Below are positions 21,101-32,900 of a stretch of DNA of 64,000 bases, in pieces. The stretch's first letter is position 1; every line of letters starts with the position of its first letter. This DNA is from Gordius sp. MW1 (Eukaryota; Nematomorpha; Gordioida; Gordea; Gordiidae): positions 22,291,901-22,355,900 of the forward strand of contig OZ038527.1 in the NCBI GenBank assembly GCA_964036665.1. Reading direction: 5' to 3'. Both the position numbers and the translations under genes were made by a program. A model generated the notes under the pieces. The model was not told the DNA's origin. It searched no databases and saw only the letters and a program-made list of their open reading frames with translations.

Positions 21101-23799
21101 ATACCAAATCAATTTTAAAAATTTATTGTTCTACCTGAATTATTAATAATCATGGGCCTAGCCAGCATTGAAATTAGAGGGGGGCAATAATTTAGGGAGG
21201 GCCAAAAGGATCTTTTTTTGGATTTAAAGGGGGCAGCTGCCCCTCCCCGCCCCCCCCCCCTAGCTACCCTCATGTTAATGATTTTAAATTTATAACATTA
21301 TTTTAGTATATATTGCCTTTTCTCTTCGTATTTTTTTATATGATTAAATGACCTTTAACTTCGCAATAGAATTTGTGGGTGCTTGCGTGGCCATCATATT
21401 AGCGGGCGTGGTCCACGAGGCCCTGAGGTATGGGCGGGTTCGATTGACTCATTACTCGCGTTGTTTATGCGCCGTCGTTGCCATGACAACCGCCTCCGAC
21501 CCCGGCGGGCGTGAGGATTCTACCTCTCCCCTGACTCCGGGGGGAACCGCCCCTCATGCGGTCACGTGTTGCGATCGATCAGCTGATGACTGCGTAAGGG
21601 GTAAAACGGCGTCTTTCCCCTACGTAACTTACGCACCAACCGGACTAGGATCTTACGCGCCTTTCGATGGGTACTACGCTATCTATTTTGGGGTTACTTA
21701 AGAATTTAAAGTCTTCCTTCTGAAATTCTAAAGTTCTTTTAAAAATAATTTACAAAACAGAGTAGTTTTTTTAAATAATTTTCTGAGTATTTAGTATCTA
21801 TATCATAGGCGTAACTAGGATTTCCTCAAGGGAGGGTTTAAAATTTTCAAGGTTTAATTTTTTTGTAAATATTTTTTTGGATAAAAATGTTTTTTCCCTA
21901 AAAGTTTAAAGTGACAATAGCTTAAAAACAATAAAATACTAAAAGTAAAATTCCAAAAAGTATATTTTTATATACAGTATAAAAATTATATAAATTGAAA
22001 ATCATAAGAAGGGTTCTAACCCGAAAACCACCCCCTCCCTACACCAATGTTCTATATATATTGTTTTATTGCAGAGAATATTCATTGATCGTTTTCTATT
22101 GGAAGCAGGCAATAATTTTTGTAGTAGTTCATTGCCTCGAAAGATGAAAATTAGATTAAAGCAAACGATAACATAGTTTCAAGGACCACGCGATAATATT
22201 TTTTCGATTGAATATATATATTCATTGTCCTCACTATTCTTGATTTCTTTTCTTTCCCGATAGGTGTATTATTTTTTTTGCAAATTATTGTTTTTATCCG
22301 TCGCCATGTAGTTTCCTTTTGAAGAGTTTTAATAGTACCCGAGTCGTTAAAAGATTTCGAGGAAAACTTTTGGGATTCATGCTAATAATGTAAAATTATT
22401 ACCACTATGTAATACTGAAATTAATGAGCATTTAATTTGTAATTAAAGTTAAAATACTACGTGTACAATATATGTGAAAAGTCTTATAAAACCCTTTTGC
22501 CATTTGAGTCGTTCATGTAACCTGATCGACGCGGGGCTAAAGGCATGGGCGTAGCCAGGTTTTGGATTAGGGGGGGGGGGCAAAACGTTTGAAAGTTCAA
22601 ATAGAGGGGGGCAAAACATAATTTTTTTGCAATTTTTCAGTCTTTGCATTGAATTTTTTTTTTGTAAATTAGGGGGGCAGCCCCCCCCCCCGGCTACGCC
22701 TATGGCTAAACGCATACAAGATAAGATTACGAGCATGCGATAGCGATTTTGTATCTCAAAATTTTATTACAGCCTAGGCCTTTGTCGTTTTCAAAAAAAT
22801 AACTTGCTAGGTATCTTATTTTCTAAACTGTAAAAGCGCCAGTTCCCATGTTAATGGGTTGAAAGAAATCATAGCAATGGTATGGGTCCATTATTATCGA
22901 CTGAATAGTAAAAAACTATTTGAATCTTTAATAGCGAAAGTTTTATATACATAATTTGAACTTGATCTTGTTATATTATTTTTGTTTTGTTAAAAATTTG
23001 ACATTCAAAATCTAAATATGTTGATAGGTGAAATTTGCATTTTTTGGATCAATAGTAGTCGTAATATTAATTAAAGAATTTATTGACCTTTATCTTTAAA
23101 CTGGAATAAAAATGTGGCATTATTTAATATCGCGAAGTAAATTGAAAAATCTTTCTTAGCCATTAAAATTAATCAATCCCCGCATGCTCGTGATGATTTA
23201 ACTTTTGACCAAGTAAAAAATAAGGGATTGAAAAATAAAAAAGCAGACGATTTTAATAAGCAAAAATGTCTTAAATTAAATTCTCTTATTTAATTATTAT
23301 TTGATTACCAAATATACCATTGTTTATAATAACATTACTTATCTAATTATTTTCGGTGACTTAATGAAACAAGTATATTAAAGTTTAAAAGATTTTGTCC
23401 CTCGTAAAGAATATTTTTAAGAGATTTATTTAAAGGAGCATTGGCGGCCTACTAATGCTCCTGTGAATAAATCTCTAAAGAAAGAATTTTAATGTCATTA
23501 TAATAATTATCGATGACAAAATTTATAAATTAATGCCTAGATTCGGTCAATCAAGAAAATGGCGACCATACCCATGTTACATAGCGCTAGGACAAACTCT
23601 ACTGTACGCCCTACACACGACGCTCAGTTTTGGGCTCATGTTGATATTCATGACTTTCAACGCTTACCTTTGCGGCTCCGTTATAGCCGGGCTCACTTTA
23701 GGTTACTTCATTTTCGTAGAAATTTTACCAGGCCGAATTATAGCTGAGCCTGATGTTAGAACCACTCTGCAGACCATGGATCAACCATGTTGTCACTAA
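18186..23799 (+). CDS. Second copper transporter, short CTR2-like SLC31 member (CTR-B)
   Basis: Proposed exons 18186-18261, 21370-21670 and 23541-23799 join in frame (phases 1 and 2, as at the matching CTR-A sites) into 211 residues. The protein starts right before helix 1 with MMKNYFHFGITDVILFKKW, as in human CTR2, so it lacks the His/Met-rich N-terminus. Helix 1 is VGACVAIILAGVVHEALRYG; helix 2 has MxxxM (Met159, Met163); helix 3 has GxxxG (Gly176, Gly180); the tail ends CCH. Borders: gag|gtagtg, atag|AATTTG and ctag|ATTCGG are good. The exon 2 donor at 21671 (gg|gtacta) is the weakest point; tgc|gtaagg at 21592 is a better-looking donor but its phase does not fit the next exon. If AG 18184 is an acceptor, a 5' exon or a spliced leader would join here. 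Confidence 0.8.
19557..19744. mobile_element. Small inverted-repeat element, about 190 bp
   Basis: Both ends carry TGGGTTTTGTTTGG(T/C)CGACC in opposite orientation, preceded by GTGTTGT on the left and CACAACAC on the right. Target duplication is not resolved (CTAGT is shared). Confidence 0.6.
20034..20165 (+). mobile_element. MITE, CATGGGCGTAGCC family, copy 4 (worn)
   Basis: CACGTAGCCAGGGGGGGCAG at the left and CCCCTCTAATCCCAACGCTA at the right; the outer right end is degraded. Confidence 0.7.
20424..20592 (+). mobile_element. MITE, CATGGGCGTAGCC family, copy 5
   Basis: CATATGCGTAGCCAAGG to GGCTACGCCCATG with the standard core. Confidence 0.85.
21151..21274 (-). mobile_element. MITE, CATGGGCGTAGCC family, copy 6 (short, reverse)
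   Basis: Ends CATGGGCCTAGCC and TAGCTACCCTCATG; flanks TTAATAAT and TTAATGAT agree at 7 of 8. It lies 95 bp before CTR-B exon 2 and has lost part of its core. Confidence 0.8.
21804..22049. mobile_element. Related MITE with CATAGGCGTAACTAGG end, 246 bp
   Basis: Left CATAGGCGTAACTAGG; right CCCCCTCCCTACACCAATG. Flanks ATCTATAT and TTCTATAT agree at 7 of 8, again an 8-bp duplication. Confidence 0.72.
22544..22704 (-). mobile_element. MITE, CATGGGCGTAGCC family, copy 7 (subfamily B)
   Basis: Same ends as the others, but the core reads GGGGGGCAAAACATAATTTT. Flanks GCTAAAGG and GCTAAACG agree at 7 of 8. The 95-residue minus-strand frame here is the repeat read through. Confidence 0.85.
23420..23476. 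other. Stable stem-loop in CTR-B intron 2
   Basis: Arms AGAGATTTATT-taa-AGGAGCATT and AATGCTCCT-gtg-AATAAATCTCT pair over 20 bp with one 3x3 internal loop and an 11-nt terminal loop. It ends 64 bp before exon 3. It could be a small hairpin RNA precursor, a splice-modulating structure, or a remnant of a palindromic transposon. Confidence 0.5.
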
Positions 23800-23878
23800 C
23801 TTTTTTTAGCGAGAAAAGTAGTAAATGGTAAATGAATATTTTTTTTGTTATTAAAATACAAATGTATGTGTATAATTG

Positions 23879-24042
23879 CATGGGCGTAGCCAAAGGGGGG
23901 CAGGGAGGGGCGGCTGCCACCGCTAATTCCATGGATGTGTTGAAATTTATTAAAATTATGGCTAAAATCTCAAAAAATGTTTGATTTCTCCCTCATATCA
24001 TTTTTGCCCCCCCCCTCTAATTCCCTTGCTGGCTACGCCCAT
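23879..24042 (+). mobile_element. MITE, CATGGGCGTAGCC family, copy 8
   Basis: CATGGGCGTAGCCAAAGG to GGCTACGCCCAT; flanks TATAATTG and TATGATTG agree at 7 of 8. Confidence 0.85.
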
Positions 24043-24733
24043 TTATGATTGTAGTCCTCTCTATGCGATGGGCAAAATTTTGTAACCGATTTTGATAAAA
24101 TTTACTTGGGGTTGGGATAGCTTATTTTGATTTCGTCTTTTACCTTATTTGGGTTCCGAGAATTTGATGAGTTGAAATAAAAATGACGCAATAGGGAGTT
24201 GTTGATTAGCAGAATAGGTTAAAATATTTAAACGTAAAATATATCCTATCGTTTGCTTCTTATATCGATCAGTGGGGGTAATTCTCGATTTTATACAAAA
24301 TATAAATTTAATTTTAATTATTGTTTTAAAAAGTGTTCTGTGCAATCAAGTATTATATTAGGTTGCTGATTCATTTGCCTTTTAGCCTACAGCAATTAAT
24401 TTTTTATATTCATATTATCTTAATTTAGCAATCATGACATTAGTTTTTAAATGCTTGGGTTTAAACTTTGATGATTACTATTTCATTTAAATATAAAAAA
24501 GGGTTGCTTATTTAATTTTTCCGATGTAGAAATTTATTAAAATTATTATATTTTGAACTATTTAGAATTGAAGAACAATTTTGCACTCTTCCATATATAC
24601 GATACGGTCACTATGCAAACATTTTCATCAATATCTAACCATATCTTTTTATATACAAATACGAATAGATATAAAACATATGTATAATATTTTTTGAATT
24701 TTGCATTTTTTAATCAACGTTATTGATGTAATC
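24043..24733. other. AT-rich spacer, nothing recognised
   Basis: No coding, RNA or repeat signal that I can support between the MITE and the LINE target duplication. Confidence 0.4.
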
Positions 24734-24748
24734 ACATAGACCGAAAGT

Positions 24749-27700
24749 CATTTTTTACACGTATGCTTAACATCGTCAAGGCTTATATAAATTCAATTCC
24801 TTATCAGACATACATAAATACAGATCATTAACTCATCATGAGTTCTCATGAATTGATCATCACATCATCATCACATCATCACATCATCATCACAAAGTCA
24901 ATTTTCATATAGCCTTCAATAAAAGTGAAACTATTAATCGAACATCTTATTAAAGCATACACGAGGCAATGAGGATGTTCGACTCCATCTCTCACAATAT
25001 CTTTATATGGCGTTCCTGATTATTAACGGAAATATACTTTTGCATCATTTTCAATCAACAAACCTTAAAAATCATTTATTTCATCATGTTGCCAACATAA
25101 GCTTAACCATCATCTGGATCTTTCAATATGACCCCTTTGCTGGGATGGATATATTCGTAACTAACTGTCCTCAATAGAGCTGATAGAATTCATAAAGAGA
25201 GGGGAAAAAAATCAAAATTTTCGAGTGGAGGATAAAGATAATATTCCTAAATAATGTGGGATATTTTGCAAAAATATATCATCCTACCTCTACAAAACCC
25301 AACTCACTATTTATCAACATCACACTCCTCCCAAATGAATGATTTTATTTATAACTGAGACCAATTGTGTCGCCCAAACTAGCTAACCATGATGAGACAC
25401 TTTCTTTCCACATCTCCAAACCTCGATCCTGAGTACAATGCCCAAACTAGAAAACAATGAGAAACTGCAGGTCTTCTTTCCAAAGTCCCAAGGAAGTGTC
25501 GTATCCTATATTTATATGCTTATACTATTTGCTTGCATGTTTTGCTTTTACTTTAATGTCTCCTGCTACTAACAATACTGATCTTTGCTTTTACATACTA
25601 ACACACTATACCACCTGTAATTGAGATAAGATATATTAAAGCTGAATGATTTCTGAATTCTTGCACTCTTATCATTTGGGGGAACTATCACAATATTTAA
25701 ACTCATTTATAAAGAACAAAATGTTTGATGTTTATTGTATTCTTAAATTGGGAATATTCTACTCAACAGTATGAATCATAGGTTTTAAAATGTTAAATGT
25801 GGACTGGACTCTACTAATAAAAATGAATTATTGTTTAATAAGGACTTAAAATTTGAGGAGACTTTTGTAAAGTTTTTTTTTTTTTCAGCAACCGTATTTG
25901 GTTAGGATTTATCCATCTAACTGATTCTTTACTACATCTCTTACAATGCAAATTTTCATTTTATAAGTTGAGGAGAATCTCTTTTATTATAGTTTATACA
26001 ACCCTTTTTACATCATCTATGATAACATAAACCTTCCTTCCCAACCTAATCACATGCCATCATAAATCCCTTTAGGATGAGGGTGCCTTGTTTTGCTTAA
26101 TAAAAGTTTCTATAATGCATGCACCCTTTGATAAACTTATTAATACTCAGCACCTGCCATCCAAATCAAATGATTAGCCAGAATCGGAGGTTGTCCAATA
26201 ATTTGATCTCTATGATAGACTGACCTTGAATTTGACATCACATATATTATGTAAAAAAGATGGCTTAGATGAATAGGAGAAGGTTTTTTAAAATATCGAT
26301 TAATGTTAACTATTGGCTTGTAATTTTAACTTTATCTCATCTATTGGCATGGATAAAAATAACTGGCACATTGATATTTGACAAATAAGAAATAGAAAAA
26401 CTTTGGAATATTCGTCATTGACATGCTAAAATGATATGATTAATAGTAACAGATTTGCTACTGGATAGTAGAATCTTACCTTTCGTTTTGAACTGAATGG
26501 ATATCTAATAACTAAATCTGATATATATATAATACGTATAAAAGTAGAGAAAATTTTAATTTTAACTGATCTCTATACACGATATTAAAACATAATTGAG
26601 ATTACATTAATCAATAAATAGGAAAGGGAAATGCTTGATAAATTTAAAAACTAAAGTGCGCTCGCTTTTGACTTCGATACCTGATCTTTAACTTTCATTA
26701 TCCATAGTAAACTAACACTAACCCCCCCCCCCCCTCCAAATCTTAACTAATAATATCATTGGTTTTCATAACTGGACGAAATATAAACTATCATGCGGAT
26801 TAAGATCGCATCACTAAACGTTAATACCTTAATGGTGGAAGGGAATCAACAATGTATGATAACATTCGCTAGGAAATATAAACTGGACGTTTTGTGTTTA
26901 CAACAAACTCGGATCCCCCTCTCCAGAGTCGATAGCGCATACTCAGACTACACAATATATCATGCTGGCATCAGTGAGAACCCAACCACAGGAGTGTCCA
27001 CAATATTAAATAAACGTCTCTCAATCTCGAGTATCGATTGGGTTAATGACAGAATCCTCATCCTCAATGTCACATTCGGGTCACGCACTCTTTCATTGAT
27101 AAACGTCTATGTCCCCACATCGTCATATAAACTTCAAATATTGAAAGACTTTTTCACTCTCCTTTCAGGAAAGATCAAAACTCTAAATCGCAGATCAGTG
27201 CCCATTATCATTGGCGACTTCAACTCTTCGGTTAAGTACACTGATCGTGATGATCCTGGCTTGGTTGGCCCTGACTCTTTAGGTACAAATAATAGAAATG
27301 GGATTTTTCTGAAAAAATGGTGTAGAGGGTTGAAGTGGCGCATTGCCTCTACTTTTTCCGACCTCCCCACGGATCAGCTGGCTACATTTAGAAAAAGGAA
27401 CAGTTCCCAAACAAGCCAAATAGATCACCTTCTGTGCAGATCACGGCATTATAAAATTGTAAAAAACTTTCGTGTTATACAGGACACAATAATCGAAAAG
27501 GCGGACCACAGCGCCATAGCAGCTGAGCTGGTAGTGAAATCAGCCACCTTACGAATACCATCATTACGCAATAATCCAACGATAAGGCCACAAGGTTTAT
27601 CTGGTACAACCGAATTCAGGGAATATCTACGCTCCAAATTTAGAAATACAAATTTTTCTGATTTACCCATCAATGAGTTGAGTCTGAAAATATCAACTCT

Positions 27701-29920
27701 ATTTGCTAATGCCCCCAAGTGCCAGAATCGAATGAAGACAAAAACTTGGTTCTCACAACAAACGATAGGGCTACTGAGGACAAGAAATCAACTTTTTTTC
27801 GATGATAAAAATTTCCCCTACAAATCCTCTTGCCTGTTGGCCCTCAGCAAGCGCATTAAGTCAAGCATAAGACAGGATAAAATGGCTTATATTAATTCGC
27901 GAACTAGCGAGGCAGAGGCGGCGGCCCGCTCAAATAATACTCACCAACTATTCAACATAATAAAAAGCCTAAATCGTAGCTCCTTTTCAAAAAGGGCATA
28001 CTACAACATAAAAACAGCAAGTGAGTCAAACGACTCCTTGGTGCAAACCAAAACATGGGAGCTTTACTTTAGATCTATTTTGTCTCCCCAGTTCAAAGTG
28101 CCGGTATTGGACATCTTTAGAGATTTTATAATAAAATTTAAAGGACCTCCGACACTCCCAATATTAACTGACCCACCATCAGTATCAGAGATCAACAGAG
28201 CAATCAAATCGCTTAAAACCCACAAAGCGGCTGACCTGATTGGACTCACCTCAGAGGCACTGAGAGCGGATCCTTACGTCTCTGGTACTATGCTACATCT
28301 ACTCTTTTATAAAGTCTGGGCGAAAGAAGAGGCACCAGAATCTTGGTCACAAGGGCGGCTTATCAAGCTTTTTAAGAAAGGAGATCCATCTGATCCTAAT
28401 AATTACAGGGGAATCACAATTATAAATCTTGAGTCCAAAATATTTATAAAAATAATCTACAACAGAATATATAATGAGGTCGAGGGCATTCTCAAACAAA
28501 ATCAAGCAGGGTTTAGGAAATGCCGGACTACAACAGAACACATCATCACCCTGAGAAATATGATAGATGTGTCGCGTTTCAGTGGGGATCCTTTGGTTTT
28601 AGTCTTCCTAGACATTTCGAAAGCGTTTGACTCTCTTTCCCATCTTTACATATGGGAGTCGCTATGTCTATTGGGAATTCCCAAAAAATTGATTCTTATG
28701 ATCTTCCTGATCTACAAAGACATGAAAGTAATAATAACGCATCTACAACACAAATCAGACCCGATCCCAGTGACAGTGGGAGTTAGACAGGGCTGCCCAC
28801 TGTCCCCTCTTCTTTTTATAATAGCGATGGACTTGATCGTAAAGCGGTCTATACTTGGCTACGATGGCATCAATGTAAACGGTACCAACATATCATCACT
28901 ACTTTTTGCGGATGATATATGCCTTATCGCTTCGTCTGTATCACAGGCTCAATCGATGGTTGATAGATTTGCTACTCAGGCGAAACAAGCAGGGTTGTTT
29001 ATAAATGCTAGTAAGTGCTCTATGCTTGTAATAAATAATCAATCAGAGGAGGAGTTAATAATAGAAAATAACCCAATACAAGCATCCCACAGAGTAAAGT
29101 ATTTAGGAGTAGAACTAACAGAGGATTCTTATGCTGACGAAGACTTAGATTTAAAGCTCCGACGAACTCTTGTAAAATTTTACTCTTGTTCGGCAATCTG
29201 GCGCTCGCGCCAACTGGTCCTTAACACCCGCCTGAGGATTTTTAAAGTTATGATTCTACCAACACTTCTTTATGGGTGTGAATCTTGGTCGTTGCGTGCT
29301 CCCGGCATAAAAAAACTCCAAATTAACATAAACAAAATGCTACGAATTGTATGTCGAATCTTTTATCCGGCAACGATAACAAACGAAAATCTGTGGATGC
29401 GTTGCAAGATCCCTCCAGTTAAAAATATTATGTTAACAAGGAAGTGGAATTTTTTAGCGCATCAGGCCCGGAGGAAGGGAACAAACTATTGCCTGTCTTC
29501 CCTGTTCTGGTGTCCTCCTTCACTAAGAGGCTTGAAGTGCAACGGCAGTTGGCTTCATAAGACTTTTCGTGAAATCCAACTATTGGGTCAGGACTGGGAT
29601 TCAATGTTGACAATAATGCAAGATAGGAAATTATGGATAGAGTTCTCAAAAAACCAACTATCTTGTCTTTCAACTACAAGGGCGCGTACATCTCATTCGT
29701 AATAATCGCTCTCCCAGAATGTTCTCTTTAATTCTTATGGATTAGGGTATTACATATAACCATGCCATAATTACACTGCATATTAATCAAATTTGTTACA
29801 GGTACATTACACACGTTGTCACCAACGTGGCCTTATGCGCCATTTGGCGTGAGAAGGGGCCCAACCTTAGATTGCACTTACTAAGCTCTTGGGCGTCTTC
29901 GCGGCAATCATACATACATA
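24749..29920 (+). mobile_element. LINE copy 1 (longer 5' end)
   Basis: Begins with about 150 bp absent from copy 2, including a (CATCA)n microsatellite at 24858-24894, then runs through the common 5' region, ORF 26793-29702 and 3' UTR to a TACATACATA tail. Confidence 0.85.
26793..29702 (+). CDS. LINE ORF: AP-endonuclease plus reverse transcriptase (copy 1)
   Basis: One intact 969-residue frame. The N-terminal APE-type endonuclease (about 1-240) nicks target DNA: SLNVNTL at the start, GDFNSS (Asp142 region) and ADHSAI (about 237-242). The reverse transcriptase (about 440-760) has GLTSEAL, KLFKKGDPSDPNNYRGITI, LVFLDISKAFDSL, VRQGCPLSPLLFIIAMD and the catalytic FADD near residue 705. A C-terminal region follows with LLYGCESWSL. 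No separate ORF1 is seen in the 1.9-kb 5' region. One ORF, this motif order and a microsatellite tail point to an RTE-like clade, which I hold loosely. The intact frame and the near-identical neighbour suggest recent activity. Confidence 0.93.
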   Translation: MRIKIASLNVNTLMVEGNQQCMITFARKYKLDVLCLQQTRIPLSRVDSAYSDYTIYHAGISENPTTGVSTILNKRLSISSIDWVNDRILILNVTFGSRTLSLINVYVPTSSYKLQILKDFFTLLSGKIKTLNRRSVPIIIGDFNSSVKYTDRDDPGLVGPDSLGTNNRNGIFLKKWCRGLKWRIASTFSDLPTDQLATFRKRNSSQTSQIDHLLCRSRHYKIVKNFRVIQDTIIEKADHSAIAAELVVKSATLRIPSLRNNPTIRPQGLSGTTEFREYLRSKFRNTNFSDLPINELSLKISTLFANAPKCQNRMKTKTWFSQQTIGLLRTRNQLFFDDKNFPYKSSCLLALSKRIKSSIRQDKMAYINSRTSEAEAAARSNNTHQLFNIIKSLNRSSFSKRAYYNIKTASESNDSLVQTKTWELYFRSILSPQFKVPVLDIFRDFIIKFKGPPTLPILTDPPSVSEINRAIKSLKTHKAADLIGLTSEALRADPYVSGTMLHLLFYKVWAKEEAPESWSQGRLIKLFKKGDPSDPNNYRGITIINLESKIFIKIIYNRIYNEVEGILKQNQAGFRKCRTTTEHIITLRNMIDVSRFSGDPLVLVFLDISKAFDSLSHLYIWESLCLLGIPKKLILMIFLIYKDMKVIITHLQHKSDPIPVTVGVRQGCPLSPLLFIIAMDLIVKRSILGYDGINVNGTNISSLLFADDICLIASSVSQAQSMVDRFATQAKQAGLFINASKCSMLVINNQSEEELIIENNPIQASHRVKYLGVELTEDSYADEDLDLKLRRTLVKFYSCSAIWRSRQLVLNTRLRIFKVMILPTLLYGCESWSLRAPGIKKLQININKMLRIVCRIFYPATITNENLWMRCKIPPVKNIMLTRKWNFLAHQARRKGTNYCLSSLFWCPPSLRGLKCNGSWLHKTFREIQLLGQDWDSMLTIMQDRKLWIEFSKNQLSCLSTTRARTSHS

Positions 29921-32900
29921 CACATCATCACATAATTTTCATATAGCCTTCAATAAAAGTGAAACTATTAATCGAACATCTTATTAAAGCATACACGAGG
30001 CAATGAGGATGTTCGACTCCATCTCTCACAATATCTTTATATGGCGTTCCTGATTATTAACGGAAATATACTTTTGCATCATTTTCAATCAACAAACCTT
30101 AAAAATCATTTATTTCATCATGTTGCCAACATAAGCTTAACCATCATCTGGATCTTTCAATATGACCCCTTTGCTGGGATGGATATATTCGTAACTAACT
30201 GTCCTCAATAGAGCTGATAGAATTCATAAAGAGAGGGGAAAAAAATCAAAATTTTCGAGTGGAGGATAAAGATAATATTCCTAAATAATGTGGGATATTT
30301 TGCAAAAATATATCATCCTACCTCTACAAAACCCAACTCACTATTTATCAACATCACACTCCTCCCAAATGAATGATTTTATTTATAACTGAGACCAATT
30401 GTGTCGCCCAAACTAGCTAACCATGATGAGACACTTTCTTTCCACATCTCCAAACCTCGATCCTGAGTACAATGCCCAAACTAGAAAACAATGAGAAACT
30501 GCAGGTCTTCTTTCCAAAGTCCCAAGGAAGTGTCGTATCCTATATTTATATGCTTATACTATTTGCTTGCATGTTTTGCTTTTACTTTAATGTCTCCTGC
30601 TACTAACAATACTGATCTTTGCTTTTACATACTAACACACTATACCACCTGTAATTGAGATAAGATATATTAAAGCTGAATGATTTCTGAATTCTTGCAC
30701 TCTTATCATTTGGGGGAACTATCACAATATTTAAACTCATTTATAAAGAACAAAATGTTTGATGTTTATTGTATTCTTAAATTGGGAATATTCTACTCAA
30801 CAGTATGAATCATAGGTTTTAAAATGTTAAATGTGGACTGGACTCTACTAATAAAAATGAATTATTGTTTAATAAGGACTTAAAATTTGAGGAGACTTTT
30901 GTAAAGTTTTTTTTTTTCAGCAACCGTATTTGGTTAGGATTTATCCATCTAACTGATTCTTTACTACATCTCTTACAATGCAAATTTTCATTTTATAAGT
31001 TGAGGAGAATCTCTTTTATTATAGTTTATACAACCCTTTTTACATCATCTATGATAACATAAACCTTCCTTCCCAACCTAATCACATGCCATCATAAATC
31101 CCTTTAGGATGAGGGTGCCTTGTTTTGCTTAATAAAAGTTTCTATAATGCATGCACCCTTTGATAAACTTATTAATACTCAGCACCTGCCATCCAAATCA
31201 AATGATTAGCCAGAATCGGAGGTTGTCCAATAATTTGATCTCTATGATAGACTGACCTTGAATTTGACATCACATATATTATGTAAAAAAGATGGCTTAG
31301 ATGAATAGGAGAAGGTTTTTTAAAATATCGATTAATGTTAACTATTGGCTTGTAATTTTAACTTTATCTCATCTATTGGCATGGATAAAAATAACTGGCA
31401 CATTGATATTTGACAAATAAGAAATAGAAAAACTTTGGAATATTCGTCATTGACATGCTAAAATGATATGATTAATAGTAACAGATTTGCTACTGGATAG
31501 TAGAATCTTACCTTTCGTTTTGAACTGAATGGATATCTAATAACTAAATCTGATATATATATAATACGTATAAAAGTAGAGAAAATTTTAATTTTAACTG
31601 ATCTCTATACACGATATTAAAACATAATTGAGATTACATTAATCAATAAATAGGAAAGGGAAATGCTTGATAAATTTAAAAACTAAAGTGCGCTCGCTTT
31701 TGACTTCGATACCTGATCTTTAACTTTCATTATCCATAGTAAACTAACACTAACCCCCCCCCCCCCCTCCAAATCTTAACTAATAATATCATTGGTTTTC
31801 ATAACTGGACGAAATATAAACTATCATGCGGATTAAGATCGCATCACTAAACGTTAATACCTTAATGGTGGAAGGGAATCAACAATGTATGATAACATTC
31901 GCTAGGAAATATAAACTGGACGTTTTGTGTTTACAACAAACTCGGATCCCCCTCTCCAGAGTCGATAGCGCATACTCAGACTACACAATATATCATGCTG
32001 GCATCAGTGAGAACCCAACCACAGGAGTGTCCACAATATTAAATAAACGTCTCTCAATCTCGAGTATCGATTGGGTTAATGACAGAATCCTCATCCTCAA
32101 TGTCACATTCGGGTCACGCACTCTTTCATTGATAAACGTCTATGTCCCCACATCGTCATATAAACTTCAAATATTGAAAGACTTTTTCACTCTCCTTTCA
32201 GGAAAGATCAAAACTCTAAATCGCAGATCAGTGCCCATTATCATTGGCGACTTCAACTCTTCGGTTAAGTACACTGATCGTGATGATCCTGGCTTGGTTG
32301 GCCCTGACTCTTTAGGTACAAATAATAGAAATGGGATTTTTCTGAAAAAATGGTGTAGAGGGTTGAAGTGGCGCATTGCCTCTACTTTTTCCGACCTCCC
32401 CACGGATCAGCTGGCTACATTTAGAAAAAGGAACAGTTCCCAAACAAGCCAAATAGATCACCTTCTGTGCAGATCACGGCATTATAAAATTGTAAAAAAC
32501 TTTCGTGTTATACAGGACACAATAATCGAAAAGGCGGACCACAGCGCCATAGCAGCTGAGCTGGTAGTGAAATCAGCCACCTTACGAATACCATCATTAC
32601 GCAATAATCCAACGATAAGGCCACAAGGTTTATCTGGTACAACCGAATTCAGGGAATATCTACGCTCCAAATTTAGAAATACAAATTTTTCTGATTTACC
32701 CATCAATGAGTTGAGTCTGAAAATATCAACTCTATTTGCTAATGCCCCCAAGTGCCAGAATCGAATGAAGACAAAAACTTGGTTCTCACAACAAACGATA
32801 GGGCTACTGAGCACAAGAAATCAACTTTTTTTCGATGATAAAAATTTCCCCTACAAATCCTCTTGCCTGTTGGCCCTCAGCAAGCGCATTAAGTCAAGCA

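Larger units (their letters stand above)
18262..21150 (+). other. Left part of CTR-B intron 1
   Basis: Contains a TA microsatellite (18378-18395), GC-rich hAT-like debris (18880-19310), a TIR element at 19557-19744 and MITEs at 20034 and 20424. No gene seen. Confidence 0.6.

Noticed and set aside
21592..21598. TGC|GTAAGG as the CTR-B exon 2 donor
   Set aside because: It is a strong-looking donor, but its phase 0 cannot join the phase-2 exon at 23541; it is kept only as an alternative-splicing possibility.
22449..22736. 95-residue minus-strand ORF with Gly/Pro runs
   Set aside because: The frame runs through a MITE copy and its G runs. The same applies to 50179-50373, 57035-57248, 59045-59303 and 35408-35629.
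6913..23799. CTR-A and CTR-B as one gene with a shared first exon and mutually exclusive later exons
   Set aside because: CTR-A exon 1 ends at phase 0, while an exon starting at 18185 would need phase 2. CTR-B has its own start, and CTR-A ends with its own stop and polyadenylation signal.
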